Shown here piece by piece: positions 8,955 to 18,741 of a stretch of 64,000 nt of DNA (position 1 is its first letter; the number at the start of each line of letters is the position of its first letter). This DNA is from Bog-756 sp963741055. GTDB taxonomy: Bacteria > Actinomycetota > Acidimicrobiia > Acidimicrobiales > RAAP-2. The stretch is taken from contig CAVUGU010000021.1 in assembly GCA_963741055.1 (NCBI GenBank), positions 1-64,000 of the forward strand, written 5' to 3'. The notes beneath the pieces were generated by a model that was not told the DNA's origin, did no database searches, and saw only the letters and a list, made by a program, of their open reading frames with translations. The translations under genes were made by a program, and so were the position numbers.

Positions 8955-9492
8955 GATCCACCTCTGCCTCGTCGTCCGGATCGGCGGTGGTCGCGGCGCG
9001 CGCCGAGCGCAGCGCGCCCACCAGCGCCTCGTCCGCCAGTCTGTCCGCATCCTCCCAGGAGAACCACGCCGCGTCCGGGCTCTCGCCGGGATCGGGCTCC
9101 GGGTCGCGGTCCTCGGCGTCGACCAGGTAGCGAAGATCCAGGTGGACGTGGTCGTCGGCCGCGCCGTGGACGTCGACGTGGATCAGGCAGGGCGATCCGG
9201 ATCGGTGCCGCACGCGGAGCCCGGTCTCCTCTCGCACCTCGCGGAGGACCGCCAGTTCGGGCGACTCCCCCGACTCGACGTGGCCGCCCGGCTGGAGCCA
9301 GCGGTGCAGACGGCGGTGCCGGTGCAGCACCACCCCACGGGGACCGACGACGATGGCCGACACCGTCACGTGGGTCGGGTCGGCGTGCTCGTCGAAGGGT
9401 CGCTCGAGCCGGTCGAGTTCGAGCAGGAACCGTGCCCGGGCCGATTCCTCCCTCGCGTCAGCCGGCCGGTGGTCGAGGAGGGCGACCCGCAC
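8947..9492 (-). CDS. NUDIX hydrolase
   Basis: About 181 residues. The NUDIX box is complete: GGHVESGESPELAVLREV followed by REETGL, with the expected Gly, Glu and REEtGL metal-binding positions. Upstream, DEHADPTHVTVSAIVVG and VLHRHRRLHRWLQPGGH are typical of the actinobacterial group. These enzymes cleave nucleoside diphosphates linked to another moiety. The start is uncertain: GTG 9492 gives a normal family length but has no clear ribosome site. The frame stays open through the upstream whiB gene in another phase, so a longer form starting inside whiB cannot be excluded. First gene of the NUDIX/zinc-ribbon/phosphatase operon. Confidence 0.8.
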   Translation of the reverse strand: MRVALLDHRPADAREESARARFLLELDRLERPFDEHADPTHVTVSAIVVGPRGVVLHRHRRLHRWLQPGGHVESGESPELAVLREVREETGLRVRHRSGSPCLIHVDVHGAADDHVHLDLRYLVDAEDRDPEPDPGESPDAAWFSWEDADRLADEALVGALRSARAATTADPDDEAEVDRG

Positions 9493-9560
9493 GCGCCGGA
9501 CGGCTTCGTCGAGCGCTCCCCGCTCCGCGGCGGGGACATCCGATGTGCTCGGGCGGCCGG

Positions 9561-9791
9561 TCAGGCCGACTTGCGGCGCTGCCGGTGGATGCGGCGCCGC
9601 TCCCGCTCGGTCGTACCACCCCAGATGCCTTCGCGCTCCCGGTGCGCGAGGGCGTGCTCCAGGCAGGCCTCGCGTACGGTGCACACCGCACAGATCGCCT
9701 TTGCCTCTTCGGCCTCCTCGTCGGAGACGGGGTAGAAGACGTCTGGATCGATGCCCTGGCAGGCTGCGTGCTTGCGCCAGGTGGCACTCAT
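9561..9791 (-). CDS. WhiB-family iron-sulfur transcriptional regulator
   Basis: 76 residues with all family hallmarks: four cysteines (AACQG, then ICAVCTVREAC) to hold a [4Fe-4S] cluster, the turn motif GIWGGTTERERR, and a basic C-terminal tail (RRRIHRQRRKSA) for DNA binding. WhiB proteins bind the primary sigma factor region 4 and sense redox state or nitric oxide. The compact length resembles the WhiB1/WhiB2 classes, but I do not assign a subclass. AGGAAG lies about 11 nt before the ATG at 9791. It is divergent from the SDR gene with 215 bp between them, containing inverted repeats. Confidence 0.92.
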   Translation of the reverse strand: MSATWRKHAACQGIDPDVFYPVSDEEAEEAKAICAVCTVREACLEHALAHREREGIWGGTTERERRRIHRQRRKSA

Positions 9792-9796
9792 GGGAA

Positions 9797-9903
9797 CGTC
9801 ACTTCCTGTGTACTGTCGGGTCTACTGATCGAGCTGCCAGAGCGACACGCCGGTGACCAGGGAAAATGTGGCTCAGCGACGCAATCTGGCAGAAGTGACA
9901 GTA
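9797..9903. promoter_or_regulatory. Nested inverted repeats in whiB/SDR divergent promoter region
   Basis: CTGCCAGA (9834-9841) is repeated as TCTGGCAG (9885-9892), an exact 8-bp inverted repeat. Outside it, GTCACTTC (from about 9799) and TACTGTC (9811-9817) are matched by GAAGTGAC and GACAGTA (about 9893-9903) on the other side. The symmetry is centred between the two divergent genes. It could be an operator or a looped leader for whiB. No clear -35/-10 pair stands out. Confidence 0.4.
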
Positions 9904-10006
9904 TGACCCACCTGGGGCTTCGGTGTCCACAGGAGGTTCCGGCTCGCCTCTCGCCGTCGTAGGATCCCGCCGCCGTCGCGCCCACTCCCCGGAAGGAGCC
10001 CGGACC

Positions 10007-10969
10007 ATGCCGACTGCACCCCTCGAGGGCAAGACCGTGGTGGTCACCGGAGTCACCGGCCAGGTCGCGGAGCCGGTCGCCCTCGCCCTCGCCCGCACCA
10101 ACCGGGTGGTCGGCGCCGCGCGCTTCTCGGACGGGGAGGCGAAGCGCCGGCTCGAGGCGGCCGGGATCCGGTGCGTCCCGATCGACCTCGCCGCCGGCGA
10201 CGTGGCCGGGCTCCCCGAGGACGCCGACTACGTGGTCAACTTCGCCGTCGCCAAGTCGAACAACTGGGAGCGCGACCTCCGCGCCAACAGCGGGGGGCTC
10301 GCCTGGCTGATGGAGCACCACCGAGGGGCGCGGGCCTTCCTCCACTGCTCGACGACCGGCGTCTACAAGCCGATGGGCCATCACGTCTTCAAAGAGGACG
10401 ACGAGCTCGGCGACAACCACGGCGTCTGGCCCTTCCTGCGGACCTACAGCATCTCGAAGATCGCCGCCGAGGCGACCGCACGCTTCGCCGCCGACCGCTA
10501 CGAGTTGCCGACGACCATCGCCCGACTGTCGGTTCCCTACGGTGACCGGGGAGGGTGGCCGGCAATTCATCTCGAGATGATGCGACAGGGCGGGGAGATC
10601 CCGGTCCATCTCGACGCCCCGAGCGTCTACCACCCGATCCACGAGGACGACATCATCGCCATGGTGCCGAAACTCCTCGCCGCAGCTGCGACGCCGGCGG
10701 TCACCGTCAACTGGGGAGGCGACCAGGCGGTCAGCATCGAGGAATGGTGCGGCTACCTCTCCGAGCTGACCGGAGTGCCGGCGCGGTTCGCGCCGACCGA
10801 ACAGACCATCGACAGCGTGCAGATCGACCTCACCCGCATGCACGAACTGATCGGCACGACCACGGTCCACTGGCAGGACGGTATGCGGCGGATGGTCGAG
10901 GCGCGACACCCCGAGCTGCTGGAGGAGCGGGCCTCCGCCGGTCAGACGCCGCCGGTCGGCGGACAGTAG
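10007..10969 (+). CDS. NAD-dependent epimerase/dehydratase (extended SDR)
   Basis: 320 residues. Rossmann motif VVVTGVTGQVAEP at the N terminus, VNFAVAKSNN around the cofactor, catalytic serine region LHCSTTGVY and the active-site YxxxK in TYSISKIAAE: a complete extended short-chain dehydrogenase. VNWGGDQAVSIEEWCGYLSE is a substrate-domain motif seen in nucleotide-sugar and small-molecule epimerases. AGGAG stands about 10 nt before the ATG at 10007. The substrate is not recognisable. The last 28 bp overlap the convergent downstream gene. Confidence 0.82.
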   Translation: MPTAPLEGKTVVVTGVTGQVAEPVALALARTNRVVGAARFSDGEAKRRLEAAGIRCVPIDLAAGDVAGLPEDADYVVNFAVAKSNNWERDLRANSGGLAWLMEHHRGARAFLHCSTTGVYKPMGHHVFKEDDELGDNHGVWPFLRTYSISKIAAEATARFAADRYELPTTIARLSVPYGDRGGWPAIHLEMMRQGGEIPVHLDAPSVYHPIHEDDIIAMVPKLLAAAATPAVTVNWGGDQAVSIEEWCGYLSELTGVPARFAPTEQTIDSVQIDLTRMHELIGTTTVHWQDGMRRMVEARHPELLEERASAGQTPPVGGQ

Positions 10970-11367
10970 AGCGTCCCGACCGACCACGCCTCGCGCAGGG
11001 GATCCGGGCCGACGGTCAGGCTTGCCCCGTTCTCGAAGACCGCGGTCAGCACGCCGTCGGCGGAGGTCCAGAGCCACCGCAGCGACCCGGGGAACAGGGA
11101 GAGCAGCGGACCGAGGTCGTCCGAGCGCCGCGGGTCGAGACGGTGGATCACCCCGTCCGACCGTACGACGAAGGGGCCGCCGATCACCACCTCGGTCCCG
11201 CCGAAGTCGAGTCGCGACTGCTCGTCGATCCTGATGAAGGAGAGCGAGGGATCCTCGAGCAGGAACTCCCATCCGCCGCCGGGCAGCTCGCGCATCGGCA
11301 AGGAGTCCCCCACGTGCCCATGTTCGCGCCGAGTCGACGACGGCCGCACCCCTTTTTCGACGATCAC
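10942..11367 (-). CDS. DUF6188-like small protein
   Basis: Up to 141 residues, mostly beta strand by pattern: SRLDFGGTEVVIGGPFVV, then GVLTAVFENGASLTVGPD followed by LREAWSV. The closing G.SLTVGPD...EAWSV pattern resembles the DUF6188 group; no catalytic residues are evident. The GTG at 11367 overlaps the phosphatase stop (GTGA) and has AAGGAGGA about 12 nt upstream; GTG 11313 and ATG 11295 are alternative starts nearer the conserved region. It is probably cotranscribed with the phosphatase. The function is unknown. Confidence 0.6.
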   Translation of the reverse strand: MIVEKGVRPSSTRREHGHVGDSLPMRELPGGGWEFLLEDPSLSFIRIDEQSRLDFGGTEVVIGGPFVVRSDGVIHRLDPRRSDDLGPLLSLFPGSLRWLWTSADGVLTAVFENGASLTVGPDPLREAWSVGTLYCPPTGGV

Positions 11368-11940
11368 CCTCGCGGATCGTCCTCCTTGCCGGCGCGACCC
11401 GGCCAGAGCAGGTCGGCGAGCTCGGAGGTGAGCTCGGAGAGCTCTCGCGCAGTGGCCCGGTAACCGCTGAGCGGCCCGCCGTAGGGATCGGCCACCTCGT
11501 CGACCGTCGACCGATGAGCGAGCTCGGTCCGGGTTCGACCGTCGTGGACCGCGTCCAGCCACGAGGCGAGGTCCGAGCCCGGTGCTCGGGGCCCCACCTC
11601 TCGGCCACGCTGCACGAGCGACTTGAGAGTGAACGCCCGAGGCCAGCTGCCGGGGTCGAGGAGGACCGCCTCGCGGACGTGACGGCGCCCCATTCCGACC
11701 AGGAGATCCGCGTCGGCGACCACTGCGGCGTGTGATCGTCCGGCTCCGGTGGCCGGAGAGGTCGATGCCGTAGGTGCCCATGACCTCGACCACCTCGCCC
11801 GGTGCCGCACGCCCTCCCGGAAGGATCCCCGCAGAAGAGGTCTCGACCGACTCGCCGGAACCGGCGGTCTCGCGTGCGAACAACGCCGCGGCCATCGGCG
11901 ATCGGCAGAGGTTGGCGGTGCAGACGTACAGGACGCGAAC
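11364..11940 (-). CDS. Low-molecular-weight protein tyrosine phosphatase (frameshift near 11730)
   Basis: About 190 residues. VLYVCTANLCRSPMAAALF contains the P-loop CxxxxCRS with nucleophilic Cys and Arg near the N terminus. VADPYGGP near the C terminus carries the general-acid Asp of the DPYGG/DP motif. The N-terminal half up to DLSGHRS and the remainder from AAVVADADLLVGMGRRH are in different frames, so one indel lies near 11728-11735. No ATG, GTG or TTG is found directly before VRVLYV (the codon there is GTT), so the exact start is unclear. Such phosphatases often antagonise BY-kinases, and a BY-kinase gene lies at 28946, but that link is inference. Confidence 0.75.
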
Positions 11941-12070
11941 GGGGCGAGTGTACCGGTGGCCCCCCGGACCGGCGGTGCACGACTCGACACCGGATCGACC
12001 GGACCCACCCGCCGGCGGCCTACGCTCGGTGCCGGTCGGACGAGCAGCTGCGCCAGCGTGAGGAGAGCCG

Positions 12071-12463
12071 ATGCGGTCCAACGTCGACACCGTCAGGGCG
12101 GTCACCGATGCCCTCGGTCGCGGCGACCTGCTCGCGGTGATGGGAATGGTCTCGAAGGACGTGCGCTGGGCGGTCAACGCCACCGACCGCGAGGCGGCTC
12201 CCTGGTTCGGCGTCTACCAGGGCAAGCGGAGCCTTCCCGACTTCTTCGCCGAGCTGGCCAAGCTCGACTTCACCGACTTCACCCTGAAGGCGATCCTGTC
12301 CGACGGCGATCTGGTGATCACCTGGCTCCACGTGGCCTTCACCAGCCCGCTCGGTCGGGAGGTGGACATGGAAGAGGTGCAGATCTGGCAGCTCGCCGAC
12401 GGGAAGGTCGCCTCGGTCGACACCTTGCTCGACACCGCCGCAGTGGCCGCCGCCTTCGGGTGA
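12071..12463 (+). CDS. NTF2-like/SnoaL-like protein
   Basis: 130 residues with the ketosteroid-isomerase/NTF2 fold pattern: helical start NVDTVRAVTDALGRGDLLAV, the Trp-bearing strand KDVRWAVN, then GKRSLPDFFAEL and beta strands ending EEVQIWQLADGKVASVDTL. GAGGAGAG stands about 5 nt before ATG 12071. These small cone-shaped proteins may be enzymes or binding subunits; no assignment is possible. Its stop overlaps the next start (GGTGAG), coupling it to the GT4 gene that opens the glycan locus. Confidence 0.8.
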   Translation: MRSNVDTVRAVTDALGRGDLLAVMGMVSKDVRWAVNATDREAAPWFGVYQGKRSLPDFFAELAKLDFTDFTLKAILSDGDLVITWLHVAFTSPLGREVDMEEVQIWQLADGKVASVDTLLDTAAVAAAFG

Positions 12464-13568
12464 GCGATCGGCCGCCCCTCGCGCTCGTCCACGACTACCT
12501 CACCCAGCGAGGCGGTGCCGAGCGAGTGGTGGCCGCGCTGGCGGCAGCATGGCCGGACGCGCCGGTGTACACCTCTTTCTACGAGCCGCAATCCACCTTT
12601 CCCGAGTTCGAACGGCACTCGGTCCACACCCTTCCGATCGACCGGGTGGGACTGCTCCGTCACCATCACCGTCTCGCCCTCCCCTTCCTCGCGCCGGCGT
12701 TCTCGCGGTTGGAGGTCGACGCCGAGGTCACCGTCTGCTCCTCGTCGGGTTGGGCCCACGGGGCGCCGGTGCGCGGGACGCAAGGTCGTCTACTGCCACA
12801 CTCCTGCGCGCTGGCTCTACCAGTCGAGCGACCGCTACCTGACCGGAACCTCGCGGGCGGCCGCGGCCGTCGTCGTGGCGTCGCTCGGGCCGTTCCTCCG
12901 CCGGTGGGACCGGAAGGCGGCCTCGACCGCGGACCGTTACCTCGCCAACTCGCGCGCGGTGCGCGACCGGATCGCCGCCCTCTACGGGATCGAGGCAGAG
13001 GTGGTGTACCCACCGGTCGACTTTCCCACCGAGGGCGAGACCCGGGCGCCCGAGCACGTAGAGCCGGGCTTCACGCTCTGCGTGTCGCGCCTGCTCCCCT
13101 ACAAGAACGTCGAGGCGGTGTGTGCCGCGTTCGGCCGTCTTGCAGACCAGCGCCTGGTCATCGTCGGGACCGGTCCTCTGCGTCGCGCGCCTCGCCCAGT
13201 CCTCGCCGTCGAACGTGACGGTGCTCGGCAGCGTCGACGACTCGACCCTGCGCTGGCTCTACCGGTCGTGCTCGGGACTCGTCGCCGCGTCCTACGAGGA
13301 CTTCGGGCTCACCCCGGTCGAGGCCGCCGGCTTCGGCAAGCCGACCGCCGCCCTGCGATGGGGCGGCTACCTCGACACCATCGTCGAGGGCCGGACCGGT
13401 GTGTTCTTCGACCAACCGTCGGGCGAGGCGATCGCGGAGGCCCTCTCCCGGCTCGCCGCTTCGGAGTGGGAGGTCGACTCCTTGCGGGCGCACGCCGAGC
13501 GCTTCTCGCGCCCGATGTTCATCGAACGGATGAACCAGGTGATCGAAGAGGAGCGCGCCCGGCTCTGA
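12460..13568 (+). CDS. GT4 glycosyltransferase (frameshifts near 12778 and 13190)
   Basis: About 370 residues of a GT-B glycosyltransferase. ALVHDYLTQRGGAERVVAAL is the N-terminal signature of the WbaZ-like mannosyltransferase group. VVYCHTPARWLYQ, FTLCVSRLLPYKNVEAVC and the donor-site motif ASYEDFGLTPVEAAGFGKP (E-x7-E type) follow in order. Three different frames are needed to read these blocks, so two single-base indels are present (about 12775-12783 and 13185-13195). GTG 12460 overlaps the preceding stop. It likely adds a mannose or related sugar to the lipid-linked repeat unit; the specificity is inference. Confidence 0.8.
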
Positions 13569-13586
13569 ACCCGGGTGCGAGGCGGC

Positions 13587-15089
13587 TCAGGAAGCGCCGC
13601 GTCCTTTGAAGACCGTGCTCGGCGTCTGCCAGAGGATCTGCAGATCCCACCAGAAGGACCACGACGCCACATAGAGGTAGTCGAGGCGGCACAGCTCGAG
13701 GTGGGAGAGCTCGTTGCGGCCCGAGACCTGCCAGAGCCCGGTCATCCCCGGGCGCACCTCGAAACGCTTGCGCGCCCAGCCCTCGATCTCCGCGGACTCG
13801 GCCACCGCGAACGGGCGGGGGCCGACCAGCGACATGTCGCCCTTCCACACGTTGATCAGCTGAGGGATCTCGTCGAGGCTGGTCCGGCGCAGGAAGCGGC
13901 CGACCCGGGTGACCCTCGGATCGTTGGTCACCTTGAAGAGCGGTCCGTCCATCTCGTTCAGGTGGTCGACCTCGTGCCGGCGAGCCTCTGCGTCGCGGTA
14001 CATGGTCCGGAACTTGAGGACGAAGAACGTCTTTTCGTCACGACCGGTGCGCGCCTGGCGGAAGAAGACCGAACCGGGGCTGGTCAGCTTGATCAGCACC
14101 GCGCAGACCACGAGCAGCGGCGAGATCAACAGCAGGCTGATCGAGGAGACCACCAGGTCGAAGGTCCGCTTGAGGAAGCGGGCCGCGCCGCTGAGCGAGC
14201 TCGGCGGGATGTCGAGCATCGGGAGACCGAAGAGATCTTCGACGTGCGAGCGGCCGGTGATCAGTTCGTAGTAGCGGGGAACGATCGACACCCCGACCTT
14301 TCCGGCCATCCCCTTCAGCATCTCGGTGGTGCGTTCGGGGTGGGTCCGCGAGAAGCAGACCACCACCCGCGCCACCCCGTACTCCTGGCACAGGCGCGGC
14401 AGGTCCTCGAGCTCACCGAGGACGTCGCGGCGACCGAGGGGGTTGTCGTCGACGAAGCCGACGAACTGGACGCTCGAGTGCGCTCGCAGGTGGCTCGCCA
14501 CCGTCTGGGCGAGCTTGCCCGTCCCGACCACGATCACCGGGACGGTGGCGTACCCCGATCTGCCGAGCAGTGCGAAGGCCACCGCCCGACACAGCGGCAC
14601 GGTCATGAGCGCCACCAGGCACATCGCCACGATCTTGGCCACGCTCAGGGACTGATCGTGGAACGTCACCTTTGCGCCGTAGCCGATGATCGCATAGGCG
14701 AACCCGCTGATCATCAGTGCGTGGAGGATGTTCCTGAGGTCGGCGAAGATGCTCTTCGAGATGCGCCGGGTGATCCCCCGATAGAGCCCGTACGCCGCGA
14801 AGACCGCGATGAACAACGGGATGACCGCCAGGTTGAAGGCGTACACCGTCCATTCGTGATCGGGGGCACTGGCGGGATTGTTGGAGACCGAGGAAACGAG
14901 CAACGGTCCGAGGAAAGAGGCGATCGCGAGACCGATGACGTCGGCGGCGAGCAGCCGCCGGAACGCGCGACGCCAGTGGGTCGCCGCGGCCCCTGTGTGC
15001 TCGACCGCAACGCCGGCGTGCTGCTCCAGGAGCAGCGGAGCCGTCGCGGCCCGCAGGACCTCATCAACTTCGGGATCGAGGATCGCCAT
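13587..15089 (-). CDS. WbaP/CpsE-type undecaprenyl-phosphate glycosylphosphotransferase
   Basis: 500 residues. The N-terminal half has four hydrophobic helices (ADVIGLAIASFLG, FNLAVIPLFIAVFAAYG, and others) and a Rossmann-like cytoplasmic domain (VPVIVVGTGKLAQTVA). The C-terminal catalytic domain carries the initiating-transferase landmarks: KRTFDLVVSSISLL, FFRQARTGRDEKTF, LKFRTMYRDAE, DEIPQLINVWKGDMSLVGPR and PGMTGLWQVSGRNEL. It transfers a hexose-1-phosphate to undecaprenyl phosphate at the inner membrane to begin the repeat unit. ATG 15089 is favoured over a GTG at 15149. It is the last gene of a leftward run that begins at 27371. Confidence 0.92.
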   Translation of the reverse strand: MAILDPEVDEVLRAATAPLLLEQHAGVAVEHTGAAATHWRRAFRRLLAADVIGLAIASFLGPLLVSSVSNNPASAPDHEWTVYAFNLAVIPLFIAVFAAYGLYRGITRRISKSIFADLRNILHALMISGFAYAIIGYGAKVTFHDQSLSVAKIVAMCLVALMTVPLCRAVAFALLGRSGYATVPVIVVGTGKLAQTVASHLRAHSSVQFVGFVDDNPLGRRDVLGELEDLPRLCQEYGVARVVVCFSRTHPERTTEMLKGMAGKVGVSIVPRYYELITGRSHVEDLFGLPMLDIPPSSLSGAARFLKRTFDLVVSSISLLLISPLLVVCAVLIKLTSPGSVFFRQARTGRDEKTFFVLKFRTMYRDAEARRHEVDHLNEMDGPLFKVTNDPRVTRVGRFLRRTSLDEIPQLINVWKGDMSLVGPRPFAVAESAEIEGWARKRFEVRPGMTGLWQVSGRNELSHLELCRLDYLYVASWSFWWDLQILWQTPSTVFKGRGAS

Positions 15090-15164
15090 ACCAGCCGGCC
15101 TGCCCTTTCCTGCACCGGTTGTTCTAGGCACCCGGTCCGCCACGACCACCCAGAGTGCTCGGCA

Positions 15165-17747
15165 TCACCAGTTCCACCACCACCGAGCGAAAGTCATGCT
15201 AGACGGACTGACAGTTGTGCACAACAGCATGGGCACGGTCGTCTCGGTGATCACACGATCCGCGCGGCTCGCGACCGCGTTGAGAGCACGAACGTGGCCG
15301 GAGGGCGTCGACTCCTCGAACGGCTGTTCCGGTGTGAGATCGATCGTCGTCGTCTCGCCGGGGGCGATATGGAACCACGAGTCCTCGGGTACGAAACCGG
15401 GAACGTCGATGCTCACGAATTGCGCGAATTCACGCGCCGAGATGGTCAGTGACCACGGAGTACGGCCGTTGTCGGGTGAATCCAGGTGGTGGAGTTCGGC
15501 CGACAGCCCGACATCCTCCAGCCGGGCCCGGATCAGACCGCCGGGCAAGTAGGCGGCTCGGCTCAGCCGTCCACCCTGGTTGTCGACGAGGGTGGCGGTC
15601 ACCACCTCGTAGGCCCGCGGTCCGAACCGGTACGCGTACGCGAGATCGCGGAACCCGGTGAAGAGGGAGTCGGCGGAGACCTCGACGGTCCCTCGCGGGT
15701 GGATCTCGACCCGGCAACCTGCCGCCTCGACCCGATGACGGGCGGTGGCCAGTTCGACGGTGAGCTCGCCCTCGACCGGATCGGCGGTGTCGTTGACCAC
15801 GTGCAGCGCGAGGCCGTTCAGCCCTTCGTCGGTGAGCAACACCGCGACCGGAGCCGCCGCACGGGCGAGCGTGAACCAGGGGGCCTTCGGCCGACCGCGT
15901 GCGTCGAGCACGCCCCAGCCGGCCCCCATCCGAAGGTCGCGGAGCCCCACCAGCAGCAAGCCGGCACACGGCGACCCGGTCCGCCGCCATTCACACATCG
16001 CCTCGCCCATCAGATGGGCGACCGATGCCCGACCGAGATCGAGCGCGCGCTCGGGATCGGTCCGGCGGAGCATCGCCGGGTCGACGTCGAAGAACCGCCG
16101 GACGTAGTGGTCGCGCACGTCCTCCAGGTCCCACGAGCCACCGGTGTCGTGGTGGATGGCACGCTTCCACGACGGGTCGTGCCCGGCGCGGCGCGCGCCG
16201 CCGCAGTAGCGGTCGACGCTGGTCGGCTCGGGAGGGATCGAGAACGCGAGACCTTCGCTCACGAACCGGGGCGCGGCTCGGCGAAGGTCGTCGAGACCGC
16301 GAGCGAACACCCCGACGCCGGTGTAGTGGCTGACCCCGTGGTCCGGCTGGAACGGCAGGGGCCCGCCCGACGGGGAGGAGCTCAGGTACGGCACGCCCGG
16401 TGCGACGCTGCTCGCCAGCGCGGCGACCACCTTGGTCACGAGCGGGATCTCCCACCGTTCGCGATCGAGACCGAGCATCGCGGGCTGCTCCTCGAGCTCT
16501 TGGCCACCGCAGAGCACCGCGAGCGAGGGATGGGCGGCCGCCGCGGCGAACACGGTGGTCACCTCGTCGACCACCGCTGTCGAGGAACGCCTCGTCGTCG
16601 GGTGGGTCGAGGAACCCGAGCATGGTGTCCTGCCAGACCAAGAGGCCGAGGCGGTCACAGGCCTCGAAGAAGGCTTCTCGTTCGTAGACCGTCCCGCCGG
16701 GGACCCGCAGCATGTTCATCCCGCCACGGCGCGCGAGCTCCAAGGTGGCGACGGTCTCCTCGTCGCCGCTCAGCAGAGAGACCGGGTCCGGCGGGTACCA
16801 GCAGGCACCCCGGCTGAAGACCGGCAGGCCGTTGACGACGAGCCCGAACCCGTCCCCGGAGGTGTCCACCTCGATCGTGCGGAACCCGACCGCGCCGAGG
16901 TCGATCTCCTCGCCGGCGACCCGGGCGGCGACCGGCGAGAGGGGTTGGGGGCCGTGGGTGTGCGGCCACCAGCGCTCGACCCGTTCGAGCACGACCCGTC
17001 CCTCGGCGACCCGGTAGCCCTCGACCTCGCGCAGCGGGAGGACGACCGCGGTATCGCCCACCGAGACGGTGACCTCGCCAGCCTCGAGCTCGCCGGGGAA
17101 GCGCGAGGAAGAGCGAGACCGTGCCGCCGCCTCCCTCGTCGCACGCGGCGACGACCCGCCGCTCGAGCAGGTCGGTCGGACCGGAACGCTCGAGACGGAC
17201 CGGCCGCCACGGTCCGACCGGGGCGGGCGTCACCGTCCACCCGGACTGACGCCCGAGCAGGGTGGTGCGGAACCAGCGCAGGTTCTGCTCGGTCACCGAA
17301 GGGGACTTCCATCGCGGCCGCGGACGGCGCTCCGCGAGCAGCGGGGCGAGCGCGGCAAACCGGATGCAGAGCTCGCTGCCGTCGTGACACTCCGCCACCG
17401 GCACCCGGAGCGGGGCGAACATCGACTCGGAGTGTGCCAGGTGGCGCCCGTCGAGCCAGACGTCCGCGACGGTCGCCAGTCCGTCGAGGCGGAGCACGCA
17501 GGGACCGCCGGCCGACACCCCCGAGGGGACCCGGCACCGGAACCACCAATCGCGGCCGTCGAGCTCGACGGTGCGTCGGCTCGGGAAGGCCCGCGTCGCG
17601 CAGCGCGGCCGCCGCGGTTCCGGGCACACTCGCCGGGAGCCAGCGCAACGGGAGCTCCGCCAGACCGTCGGGCGCCGAGGCCTCCCCCGGCCAGGTCGGC
17701 GCGCACTCCCAGGCAGCCGACGCCAACAGGTCGGGTTCAGCGCCCAT
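15165..17747 (-). CDS. GH2 beta-mannosidase-like protein (three frameshifts)
   Basis: About 860 residues when the frames are joined. The N-terminal sugar-binding jelly roll has DWWFRCRVP, LRLDGLATVADVWLDGRHLA and WTVTPAPVGPWRPVRLE. The barrel follows: GFRTIEVDT, FSRGACWYPPDP, MNMLRVPGGTVYE and LLVWQDTMLG. The acid/base region reads LAVLCGGQELEE, where GH2 mannosidases usually have GNNE, so the Glu is kept but both Asn residues are lost. The probable nucleophile is in PRFVSEGLAF. Indels lie near 17575, 17100 and 16580. No signal peptide is apparent, so it may act in the cytoplasm on intermediates. It overlaps the DUF1839 gene end. Confidence 0.75.
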
Positions 17748-18741
17748 ACCGGCACTCCAAGGTGCCGAAGAGCCCGCTCCCACCGCTCGGCCATCGGGGA
17801 GAGGATCGACTCGAGATCGGCCCGGCGGCCACGGGCCACACGGGCGAGCGCGAACTGGAGCGCCTTCGCCCCCTCCGCGACCGCACGGAGGTCCTCGGCC
17901 GCCGACTCGGTGCCCGGCCCGTCGTACTCGTTCAGCCAGTCGACGAACGACGCGGCCAACTCGTTGCTGGCCCCGCACTGCCGGCAGGTCCCGAACGCGT
18001 AGAGGTGGAAGGTCTCGAGGTCCTCACCGGCCAGCCACGGCAGGTCCCGGCGGAGTCCGGCGCTCATCTCGGCGATCGGGTTGTCCCCGGCCCGGCGTGC
18101 CAGGTGCTCCCGGGTGAGCTCGACCGCGCGCCCGACCAGCCCGGCGTCGTCGTCGAGCAGCCGGTCGATGCCGGATGACCTCGACATAGGGCGGAAGCTT
18201 GGTGGGATCGGCGTGGCTCCCCCGCTGGAACACCCCGTCGAAGTCGTCCCCGTCGAGCTCGAAGTAGCCGGCGTTGTGGAAGTAGCCGAGCCGACGCCCT
18301 TCGACGTCGACCATCTGGGGAACCACGGTGCTCTTCACGTGAACCTCGTGGTAGGAGTCGCCCCGGGTGTCGGGGAGGAACCACGAGTCGGCCTCGACCG
18401 TGCACAACCGTCCGAGGTCGAGCTGCTCGAGCACGTGATCGAGCACCGGCTTCCAGACGTTGAGCTCGGCGACCTCGAGTCCGAACACTCTCCGGAGGTC
18501 CTCGGGCGGGAACTTGAAGAAGGTCCACTGGTCGCCCTCGAAACCCGCGCTCAGGGTGAACGCGGACGCGGCCAACGGCTCGAGACCGAGTGCGTGGAGC
18601 ACCTCGATCCAGACGTCGACGTAGCAGTTGGTCTCGGTCCAGGTGCGGTTCCCCGCGTGCAGCGGATGCGGGCCGGAAGTCTGCGGCGTCGAGCGGGAAG
18701 AGCGAACGGGCGAGCGGCCGGTCCGCGTCCGCCGCGGTCAC
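17737..18741 (-). CDS. DUF1839 family protein (frameshifts near 18677 and 18185)
   Basis: About 330 residues. Reading across frames gives SLFPLDAADFR, then HAGNRTWTETNCYVDVWIE and GFEGDQWTFFKFPPEDL, then a C-terminal FHLYAFGTCRQCGASNELAA: the conserved blocks of DUF1839. This family is usually found beside amino acid:[carrier protein] ligases, carrier proteins and acyl-CoA dehydrogenase-like enzymes, exactly as here. Its CRQC pair and invariant Asn/Trp/Cys residues suggest an enzymatic or transfer role, perhaps moving the aminoacyl group from the carrier; that is inference. GTG 18741 overlaps the ligase stop (GTGA). The C terminus probably ends at the TGA at 17737-17739 after a further frame change. 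Confidence 0.78.
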
